The position numbers were made by a program, and so were the translations under genes. A stretch of 40,712 nt of DNA from JAOADN01 sp049323795 (lineage in GTDB: Bacteria > Pseudomonadota > Alphaproteobacteria > Rhodobacterales > Rhodobacteraceae), in NCBI GenBank assembly GCA_049323795.1, contig JBMOOH010000004.1, forward strand, positions 1 through 40,712, written 5' to 3'. Shown one piece after another: positions 16,032 to 23,892 of this stretch; the stretch's first letter is position 1, and every line of letters starts with the position of its first letter. The notes beneath the pieces are model-generated. The model searched no databases. It saw only the letters and a program-made list of their open reading frames with translations, and was not told the DNA's origin.

Positions 16032-16579
16032 CCGGCACCGGACCCGGCCCGAGGGACGAGGGCGCCCGCCGCATCTGCGTGGGCGCCATCGCCGGGGCGT
16101 TCGGCGTCCGGGGCGAGGTCCGGCTGAAGAGCTTCTGCGCGGACCCCGCGGCCATTGCGGGGTACGGGCCGCTTTACACCGAGGACGGCGCGCGGTCGTT
16201 CCCGGTGAAGATCACGCGGGGGATTCCGGGCGGGCTTGCCGCGCGGCTGGGCGGCGTGACGACGAAGGAAGAGGCGGATGCGCTCAGGGGCGTGTCGCTC
16301 TACGCCGACCGCGAGAAGCTGCCGTCGCTGCCGGACGACGAGTTCTACCATGCCGACCTGATCGGGCTGACGGTTCTCGACACCGGGGGCGCGGTGCTGG
16401 GGAAGGTGCTCGCGATCCACAACCACGGGGCGGGGGACATCCTGGAGGTGGCGCCGCCTGGCGGGGCGCGGACGCTGCTTCTGCCGTTCACGCGGGCGGT
16501 GGTGCCGACCGTGGACCTGACGGCGGGCCGCATCATCGCCGATCCGCCGGAGGAGACGGCGGGGGAGCCGGGGCGGTGA
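16028..16579 (+). CDS. rimM: 16S rRNA processing / 30S maturation factor RimM
   Basis: This 183-residue ribosome maturation factor binds S19 and the 30S head. The N-terminal RimM domain is marked by CVGAIAGAFGVRGEVRLKSF and TTKEEADALRGVSLYADREKLP. The PRC-barrel half carries DEFYHADLIGLTVLDTGG and ILEVAPPGG, and ends LLPFTRAVVPTVDL. The GTG at 16028 overlaps the preceding TGA (GTGA). A 210-bp gap with hairpins separates it from trmD, which is long for this tightly packed operon. Confidence 0.95.
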   Translation: MTGTGPGPRDEGARRICVGAIAGAFGVRGEVRLKSFCADPAAIAGYGPLYTEDGARSFPVKITRGIPGGLAARLGGVTTKEEADALRGVSLYADREKLPSLPDDEFYHADLIGLTVLDTGGAVLGKVLAIHNHGAGDILEVAPPGGARTLLLPFTRAVVPTVDLTAGRIIADPPEETAGEPGR

Positions 16580-16682
16580 CATACCATGTGGCCCTCTTTT
16601 GGCATGACAGACGATCTTCCCGCAGAGGGTCGGCCGTGCCGGTTGGCCCAAAGCCGCGCCGGCGCGGCGACGGCCAGGGGGG

Positions 16683-16774
16683 GCGACGCGCCTGCCTGGG
16701 CGGGTGCGTCGCAGGCGCGCCTGCCAAAGGGCCGGCAGGCGCGGCCCGAATGGTCACTTGCCTATTCGGGCAAG
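16683..16774 (+). promoter_or_regulatory. Three consecutive hairpins in the rimM-trmD gap
   Basis: Hairpin 1 pairs GCGACGC (16683-16689) with GCGTCGC (16706-16712). Hairpin 2 pairs GCGCCTGCC (16717-16725) with GGCAGGCGC (16734-16742) across an 8-base loop. Hairpin 3 pairs CTTGCC (16757-16762) with GGCAAG (16769-16774) and ends just before the trmD ribosome-binding stretch AAGGGGGGA. No T run is present. They could tune trmD relative to rimM; this is inference. Confidence 0.45.
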
Positions 16775-16789
16775 AAGGGGGGACGGTCC

Positions 16790-17620
16790 TTGCCTGATAG
16801 GCCCCGCTCGCACGGCCGCGTCGCGGTCACCGTCTCGCCCTCTCCGCGCGACCTCCTCGACGGGCCGCCCCGGATCGCCGGGGTCTGGACGGCGAAGGTC
16901 ATCACGCTGTTCCCGGACGCCTTTCCCGGCACGCTCGGGCTCTCGCTCACCGGCAAGGCGCTTGACATGGGGCTCTGGGCGCTGGAGCCCATCGACCTGC
17001 GCGCCTTCGGCGAGGGCAGGCACCGCAAGGTGGACGACAACCCCGCGGGCGGAGGCGCCGGCCTCGTCCTGCGCGCCGACATCGTGGCGCGCGCGCTGAA
17101 GACGGCCGCGATCGGCACGCCCGCCGACCGCACGCGCTGGCCCGTGGTCTATCTCTCGCCGCGGGGGCGGCCCTTCACCCAGGCTACCGCGCGCGCCTGG
17201 TCCGCAGCCCGGGGCATCACCCTGCTCTGCGGCCGGTTCGAGGGCGTGGACCAGCGGGTGCTCGACCATTTCGGGATCGAGGAGGTCAGTCTCGGCGACT
17301 TCGTCCTGACCGGCGGCGAGATCGCCGCGCAGGCCTTGATCGACGCGACGGTCCGCCTTATACCCCGCGTACTCGGGAATCAGTCGTCCACCGAGGAGGA
17401 ATCCTTTTCGGACGGACTTCTGGAACACCCGCAGTACACAAGACCCACCGTCTGGGAAGGCCGCGAGATACCGGAGGTTCTTCAGTCCGGGCACCACGGC
17501 AGGATTGCTGACTGGCGGCGGGAAGAGGCCGAGAGGCTGACCAAGGAACGTCGACCTGATCTCTGGCGGGCGTACCGTGCCAAGCACGGTGGGGACCCGG
17601 ACGAAGACCGAGAGCTCTGA
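16790..17620 (+). CDS. trmD: tRNA (guanine-N1)-methyltransferase
   Basis: This enzyme methylates G37 of tRNAs to prevent frameshifting. The SPOUT-knot motifs are clear: VWTAKVITLFPDAFPG, DDNPAGGGAGLVLR, VYLSPRGRPFTQ, LLCGRFEGVDQRVLDHF, VSLGDFVLTGGEIAAQALID and HPQYTRPTVWEGREIPEVL. At 276 residues it is slightly longer than E. coli TrmD (255) because of an N-terminal extension (PRSHGRVAVTVSPSPRDLL) that I remember from Rhodobacterales TrmD proteins. That supports the TTG at 16790 preceded by AAGGGGGGA. In-frame ATGs at 16586 and 16604 would add low-complexity sequence. Confidence 0.93.
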   Translation: MPDRPRSHGRVAVTVSPSPRDLLDGPPRIAGVWTAKVITLFPDAFPGTLGLSLTGKALDMGLWALEPIDLRAFGEGRHRKVDDNPAGGGAGLVLRADIVARALKTAAIGTPADRTRWPVVYLSPRGRPFTQATARAWSAARGITLLCGRFEGVDQRVLDHFGIEEVSLGDFVLTGGEIAAQALIDATVRLIPRVLGNQSSTEEESFSDGLLEHPQYTRPTVWEGREIPEVLQSGHHGRIADWRREEAERLTKERRPDLWRAYRAKHGGDPDEDREL

Positions 17621-17634
17621 GGCCGCTCAAACCT

Positions 17635-17650
17635 CCGCAGCATACTGCGG
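17635..17650 (+). promoter_or_regulatory. Hairpin in the rplS leader
   Basis: CCGCAG-CATA-CTGCGG forms a perfect 6-bp stem with a 4-base loop in the 49-bp gap between trmD and rplS, just upstream of the TAGGAGA ribosome site. It could be a translational control element for L19 or a processing site; there is no direct evidence. Confidence 0.35.
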
Positions 17651-17669
17651 GCAGACATAGGAGACGGCG

Positions 17670-18044
17670 ATGGACCTCATCGCGACGCTCGAGGCCGAAC
17701 AGATCGCGGCGCTCGGCAAGAAGATCCCCGACTTCAAGGCCGGCGACACCGTGCGCGTCGGCTACAAGGTGACCGAAGGCACGCGCACGCGCGTCCAGAA
17801 CTACGAAGGCGTCGTCATCGGCCGCAAGGGCGGCGCGACGATCAGCGCATCGTTCACGGTCCGCAAGATTTCCTTCGGCGAGGGCGTCGAGCGCGTCTTC
17901 CCGCTCTACTCGACGAACATCGAACAGATCGAGGTCGTCCGCCGCGGCCGCGTCCGCCGCGCCAAGCTCTACTACCTCCGCGACCGTCGCGGCAAATCCG
18001 CGCGCATCGCCGAAGTCAGCAACTACAGGGAAAAGGCGGAGTAA
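17670..18044 (+). CDS. rplS: 50S ribosomal protein L19
   Basis: This 124-residue large-subunit protein lies at the 30S-50S interface. Typical segments are DFKAGDTVRVGYKVTEGTRT, RVQNYEGVVIGRKGG, SFTVRKISFGEGVERVFPLY and RRGRVRRAKLYYLRDRRGKS. Length is normal for the family (about 115-130). ATG at 17670 with TAGGAGA upstream. It is followed after 5 bp by rpmE in the same operon. Confidence 0.97.
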   Translation: MDLIATLEAEQIAALGKKIPDFKAGDTVRVGYKVTEGTRTRVQNYEGVVIGRKGGATISASFTVRKISFGEGVERVFPLYSTNIEQIEVVRRGRVRRAKLYYLRDRRGKSARIAEVSNYREKAE

Positions 18045-18049
18045 GCGCG

Positions 18050-18271
18050 ATGAAACAGGGCATTCACCCCGAATACCACACCATCGAGGTCAGGATGACC
18101 GACGGGACCACCTTCCGCACCCGCACCACCTGGGGCAAGGACGGCGCGACGATGGCGCTCGACATCGACCCGCTGTCGCACCCGGCCTGGACCGGCCAGA
18201 CGGCGAAGCTGATGGACACCGGCGGGCGCGTGTCGAAGTTCAAGAACAAATACGCCGGCCTCGGGTTCTGA
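18050..18271 (+). CDS. rpmE: 50S ribosomal protein L31 (cysteine-free type)
   Basis: This 73-residue protein starts MKQGIHPEYHTIEVRMTDGT and ends with the L31 signature MDTGGRVSKFKNKYAGLGF. The zinc-binding Cys residues of zinc-type L31 are absent (no Cys at all), so it is the zinc-independent form, which is usual in Rhodobacterales. It lies 5 bp after rplS and is the last gene of the operon, with a strong stem-loop about 35 bp downstream. Confidence 0.95.
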   Translation: MKQGIHPEYHTIEVRMTDGTTFRTRTTWGKDGATMALDIDPLSHPAWTGQTAKLMDTGGRVSKFKNKYAGLGF

Positions 18272-18305
18272 GACCCGCCTTCTGAGACCCCTTCGGCCGG
18301 TCGGA

Positions 18306-18332
18306 AAGGGCGCGGGGCATCCCCGCGCCCTT
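18306..18332 (+). terminator. Stem-loop terminator after rpmE
   Basis: AAGGGCGCGGGG pairs perfectly with CCCCGCGCCCTT over a CAT loop (12-bp stem, 3-base loop). The downstream sequence CCTGCGTCC lacks a strong T run, but the stem is by far the strongest near the operon end and sits where a terminator is expected. Confidence 0.8.
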
Positions 18333-18463
18333 CCTGCGTCCGGCGGCCACCGCAGACACCCCGCCGGACCCGAACGGCGCGGCACGGCGCCGAGCCCCTT
18401 GCGCCCCGGGCCGGACGCGGCGATGCTGACCCGGAAAACCGTGCCATGACCAGGGGGTGGCCG

Positions 18464-19018
18464 ATGGACCTGAGCGGCAAGCTGCTCGTCGCGATGCCGG
18501 GGATGGGCGATCCCCGCTTCGAGAAGGCCGTGGTGTTTCTCTGTGCGCATTCCGCCGAGGGGGCGATGGGGCTGATCGTCAACAAGCCGGCCCCCGAACT
18601 GAGCTTCGCCGACCTCCTGAAGCAGCTCAAGATTCCCAGGTCGGAAAGATCGCGCGACATCCGGGTTCATTTCGGCGGCCCCGTCGAACACGGGCGCGGC
18701 TTTGTGCTGCACAGCGGCGAGTACCGCGGGTCCGAGGCGACGCTTCAGGTCGCCGGCGACTTCGGCATGACGGCAACGGTCGACATCCTCGAGGCGATCG
18801 CCCGGGGCGAGGGCCCGCGCGATCTGCTGCTGGCGCTCGGCTATGCCGGCTGGGGTCCGGGGCAGCTCGAGGCCGAGATCCTCGCCAACGGCTGGCTCAC
18901 GAGCGAGTCCGACCCCGGACTGGTGTTCTCGGACGACAATGCCGGCAAGTGGACCGCGGCGGTGCGCGCCATCGGGGTCGATCCGCTGGTGCTTTCGGCG
19001 GTCGCCGGCCGTGCCTGA
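18464..19018 (+). CDS. YqgE/AlgH-family protein
   Basis: This 184-residue protein of the AlgH/YqgE (UPF0301) family has the canonical start DLSGKLLVAMPGMGDPRFEK. It continues with HSAEGAMGLIVNKP, HFGGPVEHGRGFVLHS and LALGYAGWGPGQLEAEI. The family is widespread; AlgH was named for effects on alginate in Pseudomonas, and its biochemical role remains unclear. I prefer the ATG at 18464 because CAGGGGG lies at ribosome-site distance; an in-frame ATG at 18446 adds six residues. Monocistronic, between the rpmE terminator and a decayed regulator gene. Confidence 0.92.
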   Translation: MDLSGKLLVAMPGMGDPRFEKAVVFLCAHSAEGAMGLIVNKPAPELSFADLLKQLKIPRSERSRDIRVHFGGPVEHGRGFVLHSGEYRGSEATLQVAGDFGMTATVDILEAIARGEGPRDLLLALGYAGWGPGQLEAEILANGWLTSESDPGLVFSDDNAGKWTAAVRAIGVDPLVLSAVAGRA

Positions 19019-19092
19019 CCTTCGGGACGGCTTCAGACGGCGTGAGCCCAGACCTTGCCGGAGAATGGCCTCGCGGCAGAGGGCGTACAACG

Positions 19093-19809
19093 TCACAGGG
19101 TATGGCCCGTCCAAGGGGCTCTGATTCTGATAGCATCAGAGGTTTTCGGCGGTGCCGCGACAGCGTCAGGTCGATGGTGCGGCGCGCCTGCGCCTCGGGA
19201 ACCTGGTCGAACACCACGTCCGCCACAGCCGAGGCAAGCGCCGCTTCGGACGCGGGCGACAGTTCGGGACCGACGAAGAATGACGTGCGGCCCGTGGCGA
19301 CGGAGAACCTCCAGCACCGGGGTGTTGGCCCCGCCGGAGTTATGGAGCCCGGCAAGTCCCGGCCATTCCCGCAGCGCCTCGGTCAGTCTGCGGGCCGACA
19401 GGGCGCGGCCGTCCGCGCCGGAGGCGATCGGAACGGCGCAGGACCCGGCACGGCGTGTTCGTCGAAGTAGTCGGAGAGCCCCGCATCCGTTCGCGGTGGA
19501 CGTGATAGACGTGGCGGTGGCAGGGGGCGATGACCGGCCCGCGGCGCCGGGCCATCCGTGACATCGCCAGCGCGGCCATCCGGCCGGCGGCGGCGTAGTT
19601 GTCGCTCCCGACGTAAGGGGCGCCCGCACGATCTCGGTCACGACCTGCACCACGGGCAGGCCGCGGGCGAGAACCTCGCCGAGGGCGTCCCGCACCGCGG
19701 CATAGCCCGGCACCGCCGCGATCAGCGCCGAGCGCGGAACCTCGGGCCGGACGATCCGCCGGGCGATGTCGGCCGCGTCGGCTTCGTCCGCGAAGGTCGG
19801 TCTTGGCAA
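19093..19809 (-). pseudogene. Decayed LacI-family regulator (ligand-binding domain only, at least four frameshifts)
   Basis: Reading leftward on the minus strand, fragments in changing frames line up with one LacI-type sugar-binding domain. First comes RPEVPRSALIAAVPGYAAVR ... VVQVVTEIVRAP (frame A, to about 19617), then YVGSDNYAAAGRMAALAMSR ... HVYHVHRERMRG (frame B, to about 19490). Next are LSDYFDEHAVPG (frame C, near 19460), VPIASGADGRALSARRLTEA ... GLHNSGGANTPVLEVLRR (frame A, to about 19290) and FVGPELSPASEAALASAVAD ... QVPEAQARRTIDLTLSR (another frame). The N-terminal DNA-binding domain and the first part of the ligand domain are missing. One frameshift could be a sequencing error; four plus truncation indicate real decay. 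The former target genes are not recognisable nearby. Confidence 0.75.
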
Positions 19810-19902
19810 GGGGTCACCCCCGCATCTGAAGCCTGCCCGGACCCGCGTTCCGCCGGACCGCCGGCCGGACAGCCGGCAGTAAGGCCGGCGCGCCCCGGCG
19901 GG

Positions 19903-20631
19903 TCAGTCCGCCGAACGCGCCGCCGCCACCGCCTCGGCCAGTCGCGTCCTTTCCACGAAGCCGGGGATGAGCGTGTCACCGACAACGAAGGACGGCGTTC
20001 CGTTGAACCCGAGCGCCTGCGCCAGCCGCATGGATGTCGCGATATGCTCCTCGACCTCGGGGGATTTCATGTCCGCCGCCAGCTTCCCGACATCCAGCCC
20101 GATCTCGCTGGCCACGCGCATCACCGTCTCGGCCTCGACCTTGCCGCGCATGCCCATCAGCGCAGTGTGCATCTCGACGTATTTGCCCTGCTTGCGCGAG
20201 GCCAGCGCCGCGCGGGCGGCGAAGACAGATCCTTCGCCGAGGATCGGCCATTCCCGCAGCACCAGCCGGACCTTTCCGTCCCCTGCCAGAAGGGCATCGA
20301 CCTCGGGCATGGCGCGTTTGCAATAGGGGCAGTTGTAGTCGAAGAACTCGACGATCGTGGCATCGCCCCCGGCGTTGCCGAGAACCGGGGCATTCGGGTC
20401 GCGCTCGAGGGTGGCGCGCTCGGCGTCGAGAACCGCCTTCGCCGCCGCTGCCTGCGCCTCGGCCTGCCGCGCCTCGAGCGCCTGAAGCGCCTCGAGGATC
20501 AGCTCGGGGTTCTCGCGCAGGGTTTCCGCCACCAGGGCCTTGATCCGGGCGTCGGTCGCGTCCTCTGCGAGGGCGGGACCCCGGGACAGAAGAACGGACA
20601 CGGTGGCAAGCAGGATCGCCGTGGCGCGCAT
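19903..20631 (-). CDS. Periplasmic DsbA/ScsC-like thiol:disulphide oxidoreductase
   Basis: This 242-residue exported protein has a signal peptide (residues 1-22, ending ALAED). A charged helical N-terminal extension (about 25-80: LVAETLRENPELILEALQAL) follows, like the oligomerisation region of ScsC and Com1-type proteins, then a thioredoxin/DsbA domain. The active site is C101-P-Y-C104 in FFDYNCPYCKRAMPEVD, and the cis-Pro loop is FNGTPSFVVGD. ScsC proteins act on disulphides in copper-stress settings; that link is by analogy. The ATG at 20631 has AGGAAAGG upstream. Last gene of the minus-strand periplasmic set, 98 bp behind the cytochrome gene. Confidence 0.88.
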   Translation of the reverse strand: MRATAILLATVSVLLSRGPALAEDATDARIKALVAETLRENPELILEALQALEARQAEAQAAAAKAVLDAERATLERDPNAPVLGNAGGDATIVEFFDYNCPYCKRAMPEVDALLAGDGKVRLVLREWPILGEGSVFAARAALASRKQGKYVEMHTALMGMRGKVEAETVMRVASEIGLDVGKLAADMKSPEVEEHIATSMRLAQALGFNGTPSFVVGDTLIPGFVERTRLAEAVAAARSAD

Positions 20632-20729
20632 GAGAGGAACCTTTCCTGAAGGGTGCGGATCCGGGCGGACGCCCGGCATGTGCGAACCGGCCCCGACAGC
20701 CGGACGGCACTCCGGCCCCCGGCCGGACC

Positions 20730-21203
20730 TCACGGCCCGCCCGCCTCCTGGCGGGTGCGGTCTTCCTGATAGGCGCGGATGTCGTCCGGCCAGGTCGACT
20801 TGATGTAGGCCAGCACCGCCTCGATCTCGGCATCGCCCAGCGTGCCGGAAAAGGCGGGCATGCCCGAGACGTAGTCGACCCCCATCCCGGCAAGCGCGGC
20901 CTGCCCGCCGCGACGGATGTAGTCGAGCAGCATGGCGTCGCCGTGGTGCCAGGTGTGGCCGGTCCGGTCGTGCGGCGGTGCCGGATACGAGCCGTCCGCC
21001 CGTGGCGACTGCCAGTCCGGCTGGCCCTGCAGGTTGGCCCCGTGACAGGCGGCGCAGTATTTCGCGTAGACATTGCGTCCCAGCGCGATGTCGGGCGCCT
21101 TGCGGAAGAAGGTGCCCGCGGGCCGGGACAGCGCCAGGACCGCCGCGGCCGCGGCGATGGCCAGCCCCGCAAGCGCCGCAATGCGCCGGGCGCGCCGCGT
21201 CAC
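20730..21203 (-). CDS. Membrane-anchored or exported c-type cytochrome
   Basis: This 157-residue protein has an N-terminal hydrophobic segment (residues 8-26) acting as signal or anchor and a single haem-c site C50-A-A-C53-H54. The likely axial methionine is in SGMPAFSG (about M115). The pattern fits the cytochrome c class I / cytochrome cbb3-III-like group, with a final helix DAEIEAVLAYIKSTWP. The GTG start at 21203 overlaps the stop of the penicillin-binding protein gene, so the two are translationally coupled. A role in moving electrons from a periplasmic oxidation (thiols or metal) is inferred from the neighbours. Confidence 0.88.
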   Translation of the reverse strand: MTRRARRIAALAGLAIAAAAAVLALSRPAGTFFRKAPDIALGRNVYAKYCAACHGANLQGQPDWQSPRADGSYPAPPHDRTGHTWHHGDAMLLDYIRRGGQAALAGMGVDYVSGMPAFSGTLGDAEIEAVLAYIKSTWPDDIRAYQEDRTRQEAGGP

Positions 21204-23155
21204 GTGCGGCTTGCCGCCGCGGCGGCTTCGCCGTCGGGGGGAAGGATGCGCCCGGCCAGAAGCGCCAGCTCTTCCCTGATCCGCGCCCGCTGCGACTCGG
21301 GGTAGGCTTCCTCGGGCGGCAGGCCTCCGTATTCTGCGAAAAGCATGATGTCCCGTGCGATCGGCGCGGCCACGGTCGATCCCCCGCCGCCATGCTCGAC
21401 CACCACGGCGACGGCATAGCGCGGTGCGTCGAAGGGGCCGTAGGCGACGTAGAGCGCATGGTCGCGCCGGTTCCAGGGCAGTTCTTCCGGCTTACGCAGG
21501 CCGGCGGCACGTTCGGCAGCCGAGATCGAGAAGACCTGGCTCGTCCCCGTCTTTCCGGCCATCACCTTCGAGCTGTCCGCGATGCGGGACGAATAGGCCG
21601 TCCCGCGTTCGTGGTTCGACACCTCGAACATGCCCTGCCGCACGAGGGCAAGCGCGCCGGCCGACAGATCGAGCGGCGCCGGTGCCGCCGGATCGGGCGT
21701 CTGCGCGCCGCCGCTGCGCACCAGACGCGGAAGCACCGCGGTGCCCGAGGCCAGCCGCGCCGTCATCGTCGCAAGCTGGATCGGCGTCGCCAGCGTGTAA
21801 CCCTGGCCGATCGAGGCGTTGATCGTGTCGCCGATCAGCCAGCTTTCGCCGTAGCGCTGCTGCTTCCACTCGCGCGAGGGGTTGTTGCCGTCCGCCATGC
21901 CGGAAAGCGGCAGGTCGTATTTCTGGCCCAGCCCGAGCCGCTGGTTCATCGCAAAGATGCCGTCGATGCCGATCCTCTGCGCGACCTCGTAGAAATAGAC
22001 GTCACAGGATTCACGCAGGGCGCCGGTCATGTTGATGCGGCCGTGCCCGTTGCGCTTCCAGCAATGGAACCTTCGGCCCGAAATCTCGATGAAGCCGTTG
22101 CAGGTGACGGTCTCCTCGGGGTCCATGACGCCGGTTTCCAGCGCCGCCAGGGCATTCGACATCTTGATCGTGGAGCCGGGCGGGTAGGCGCCCTGCACCG
22201 TCTTGTCGGACAGGGGCCGATACTCGTTGTCGCGGAGCAGTCCGTAGTCGCGGCTCGAGATGCCCCGGACGAAGAGATTCGGATCGAAGGACGGCGCAGA
22301 GGCCAGACCGAGCAGCTCTCCGTTCGTCACGTCCATCACGATCGCGGCGGCGCTCTGCCCCTCCAGCCGCACCCGCATGAAGTTCTGCAGACGGTGGTCG
22401 AGCGTCAGCTGAAGGTCCTGTCCCGGGACCGGCGGATCGACCGACAGGTCGCGCATGGTGCGCCCGGCGGCGTTGACTTCGACACGCTGGGTTCCCGGCC
22501 GGCCGCGGATGGCGCGTTCGTGGCTGCGCTCGATCCCGACCTTGCCGATCTGGTAGTCGGGCAGCCGGAGAAGCGTCTCGTTCCCGACCTCCTCGGTCTC
22601 GAGGTCGCGGTCGCTGACCGGGCCGACATAGCCGACCTGATGGGCGAAGTCGGGGCCGAAGGGATAGAACCGCGACCGGACCATCTCGGGCCGGACGCCG
22701 GGCAGGACGGGCGAGTTCAGCGCCACGCCCGCCAGTTCCTCCCAAGAGACGCGATCCTTGACGGTCACCGGGACGAAGGACTGCACCCGGCCAAGCTGCT
22801 GCCTCACGCCGGTGATGGCCGTGTCGTCCAGGCGAAGCACGAGCCTCAGCTTCGCAAGGACGTCATCGACGTCGCGCGCTTCCTCGCGGACCAGCGTGAT
22901 CCGGTAGGCCTGCTCGTTGTCCGCGATGATCCGTCCGGTCCGGTCGAAGATCCGGCCCCGGTCGGGCCGCAGCATCCGCAGGCTGACGCGGTTCTCTTCG
23001 GCCAGAAGCGAATACTGCTCGGCGTCCCGGATGCCGAACTGCCACATCCGCAGCCCAAGCCCGCCCACGAAGGTCGTCATGAGACCGCCGAGCAGCAGTC
23101 CCCGTCGCGTCGTCATCTTCGCGGCCTCGGCCGCCTTTCGCTCAGATCGGCGCAC
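21200..23155 (-). CDS. mrdA: Penicillin-binding protein 2 (peptidoglycan D,D-transpeptidase MrdA type)
   Basis: This 651-residue class B PBP cross-links peptidoglycan during elongation. A cytoplasmic basic tail and one membrane helix (about residues 20-40) precede the dimerisation domain (LRPDRGRIFDRTGRIIADNE). The transpeptidase domain has the SxxK nucleophile in YPPGSTIKMS (Ser about 328), the SxN-like SCD (about 383) and KTGTSQ (about 535). Two cysteines bracket CNGFIEISGRRFHCWK, as in many alphaproteobacterial PBP2s. A GTG at 23155 with GGAAGGGAGA upstream is chosen; it overlaps the previous gene by 14 bp. An ATG at 23116 is possible. A PBP2 inside a redox gene set, away from mreBCD/rodA, suggests a second, specialised copy. 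Confidence 0.9.
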   Translation of the reverse strand: MRRSERKAAEAAKMTTRRGLLLGGLMTTFVGGLGLRMWQFGIRDAEQYSLLAEENRVSLRMLRPDRGRIFDRTGRIIADNEQAYRITLVREEARDVDDVLAKLRLVLRLDDTAITGVRQQLGRVQSFVPVTVKDRVSWEELAGVALNSPVLPGVRPEMVRSRFYPFGPDFAHQVGYVGPVSDRDLETEEVGNETLLRLPDYQIGKVGIERSHERAIRGRPGTQRVEVNAAGRTMRDLSVDPPVPGQDLQLTLDHRLQNFMRVRLEGQSAAAIVMDVTNGELLGLASAPSFDPNLFVRGISSRDYGLLRDNEYRPLSDKTVQGAYPPGSTIKMSNALAALETGVMDPEETVTCNGFIEISGRRFHCWKRNGHGRINMTGALRESCDVYFYEVAQRIGIDGIFAMNQRLGLGQKYDLPLSGMADGNNPSREWKQQRYGESWLIGDTINASIGQGYTLATPIQLATMTARLASGTAVLPRLVRSGGAQTPDPAAPAPLDLSAGALALVRQGMFEVSNHERGTAYSSRIADSSKVMAGKTGTSQVFSISAAERAAGLRKPEELPWNRRDHALYVAYGPFDAPRYAVAVVVEHGGGGSTVAAPIARDIMLFAEYGGLPPEEAYPESQRARIREELALLAGRILPPDGEAAAAASRT

Positions 23156-23891
23156 CTGCGCGTCTCCCTTCCGCTGGCCCCGGCCTCTGCCGGTCGAGGA
23201 CAGTGCGAACATAAGCGGCGAAGCGAAGTCCCGCCACCCCGATCACCAGCCCGACGAACCAGAACCGCAGGGGATTCGGGTCCGGCAGGGGTCGGTGAAA
23301 GGACAGGAAATGCATAAACAGGAAGTAGGCGACATGCGAGACGGAAAGCCACCAGAGCGGCAAAACGCCCATCTGCAGGAACTTCCAGCCCGACACGCCC
23401 AGACGCGACATCGCCATGTCGCTCGACGTCGCCGCGAGGAGCGCCACGAAGACGAGCGCGGCGAGACCGATGAGGTTCGCAAGTCCGAATCCGGGCTGGA
23501 ACATCACGTAGACCAGAAGGTCGGGATGCAGTTCGAACCCGAAGAGGCGCATCAGATCCCACTGGACCCAGCCCACGAGGATGATCGCGGCATGGACAAG
23601 CGCGAGCAGGCAGCCGTGGATGCCGAGTTCGCGCCGGAACGCAAGCAGCGGGGTCGCCGGCCGCACGAACCGGACCAGCGGCCCGAGCCCCATGGACAGC
23701 GCGACGAGCACCAGCGAGGCATCGCCGAACGCCCGGTTCCAGCGGTGCATCGGGCTCCACTGCGCATGAACTGCGGCAAAGACGGCAAGCAGGACCGCCG
23801 TCAGGGCGGCCACGCACAGGTGACGCAACAGCGCACGCCGTGCGGTGCGGCGCAGCAGCCCATGACGGGCTGCGTCGGAGACTTCGGACAT
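23142..23891 (-). CDS. Ferric-reductase-like haem transmembrane protein
   Basis: This 249-residue membrane protein has about six helices and the pattern of the ferric reductase-like/MsrQ (YedZ) domain, in which paired histidines bind b haems. Candidates are in LGIHGCLLALVHAAIILVG and SVSHVAYFLFMHFLSFH. The domain usually passes electrons across the membrane. No flavin domain is attached, so it would need partners, perhaps the neighbouring cytochrome c. ATG at 23891, one base after the upstream gene's stop; its 3' end overlaps the PBP2 gene. Substrate unknown. Confidence 0.8.
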   Translation of the reverse strand: MSEVSDAARHGLLRRTARRALLRHLCVAALTAVLLAVFAAVHAQWSPMHRWNRAFGDASLVLVALSMGLGPLVRFVRPATPLLAFRRELGIHGCLLALVHAAIILVGWVQWDLMRLFGFELHPDLLVYVMFQPGFGLANLIGLAALVFVALLAATSSDMAMSRLGVSGWKFLQMGVLPLWWLSVSHVAYFLFMHFLSFHRPLPDPNPLRFWFVGLVIGVAGLRFAAYVRTVLDRQRPGPAEGRRAGAPI

Positions 23892-23892
23892 G

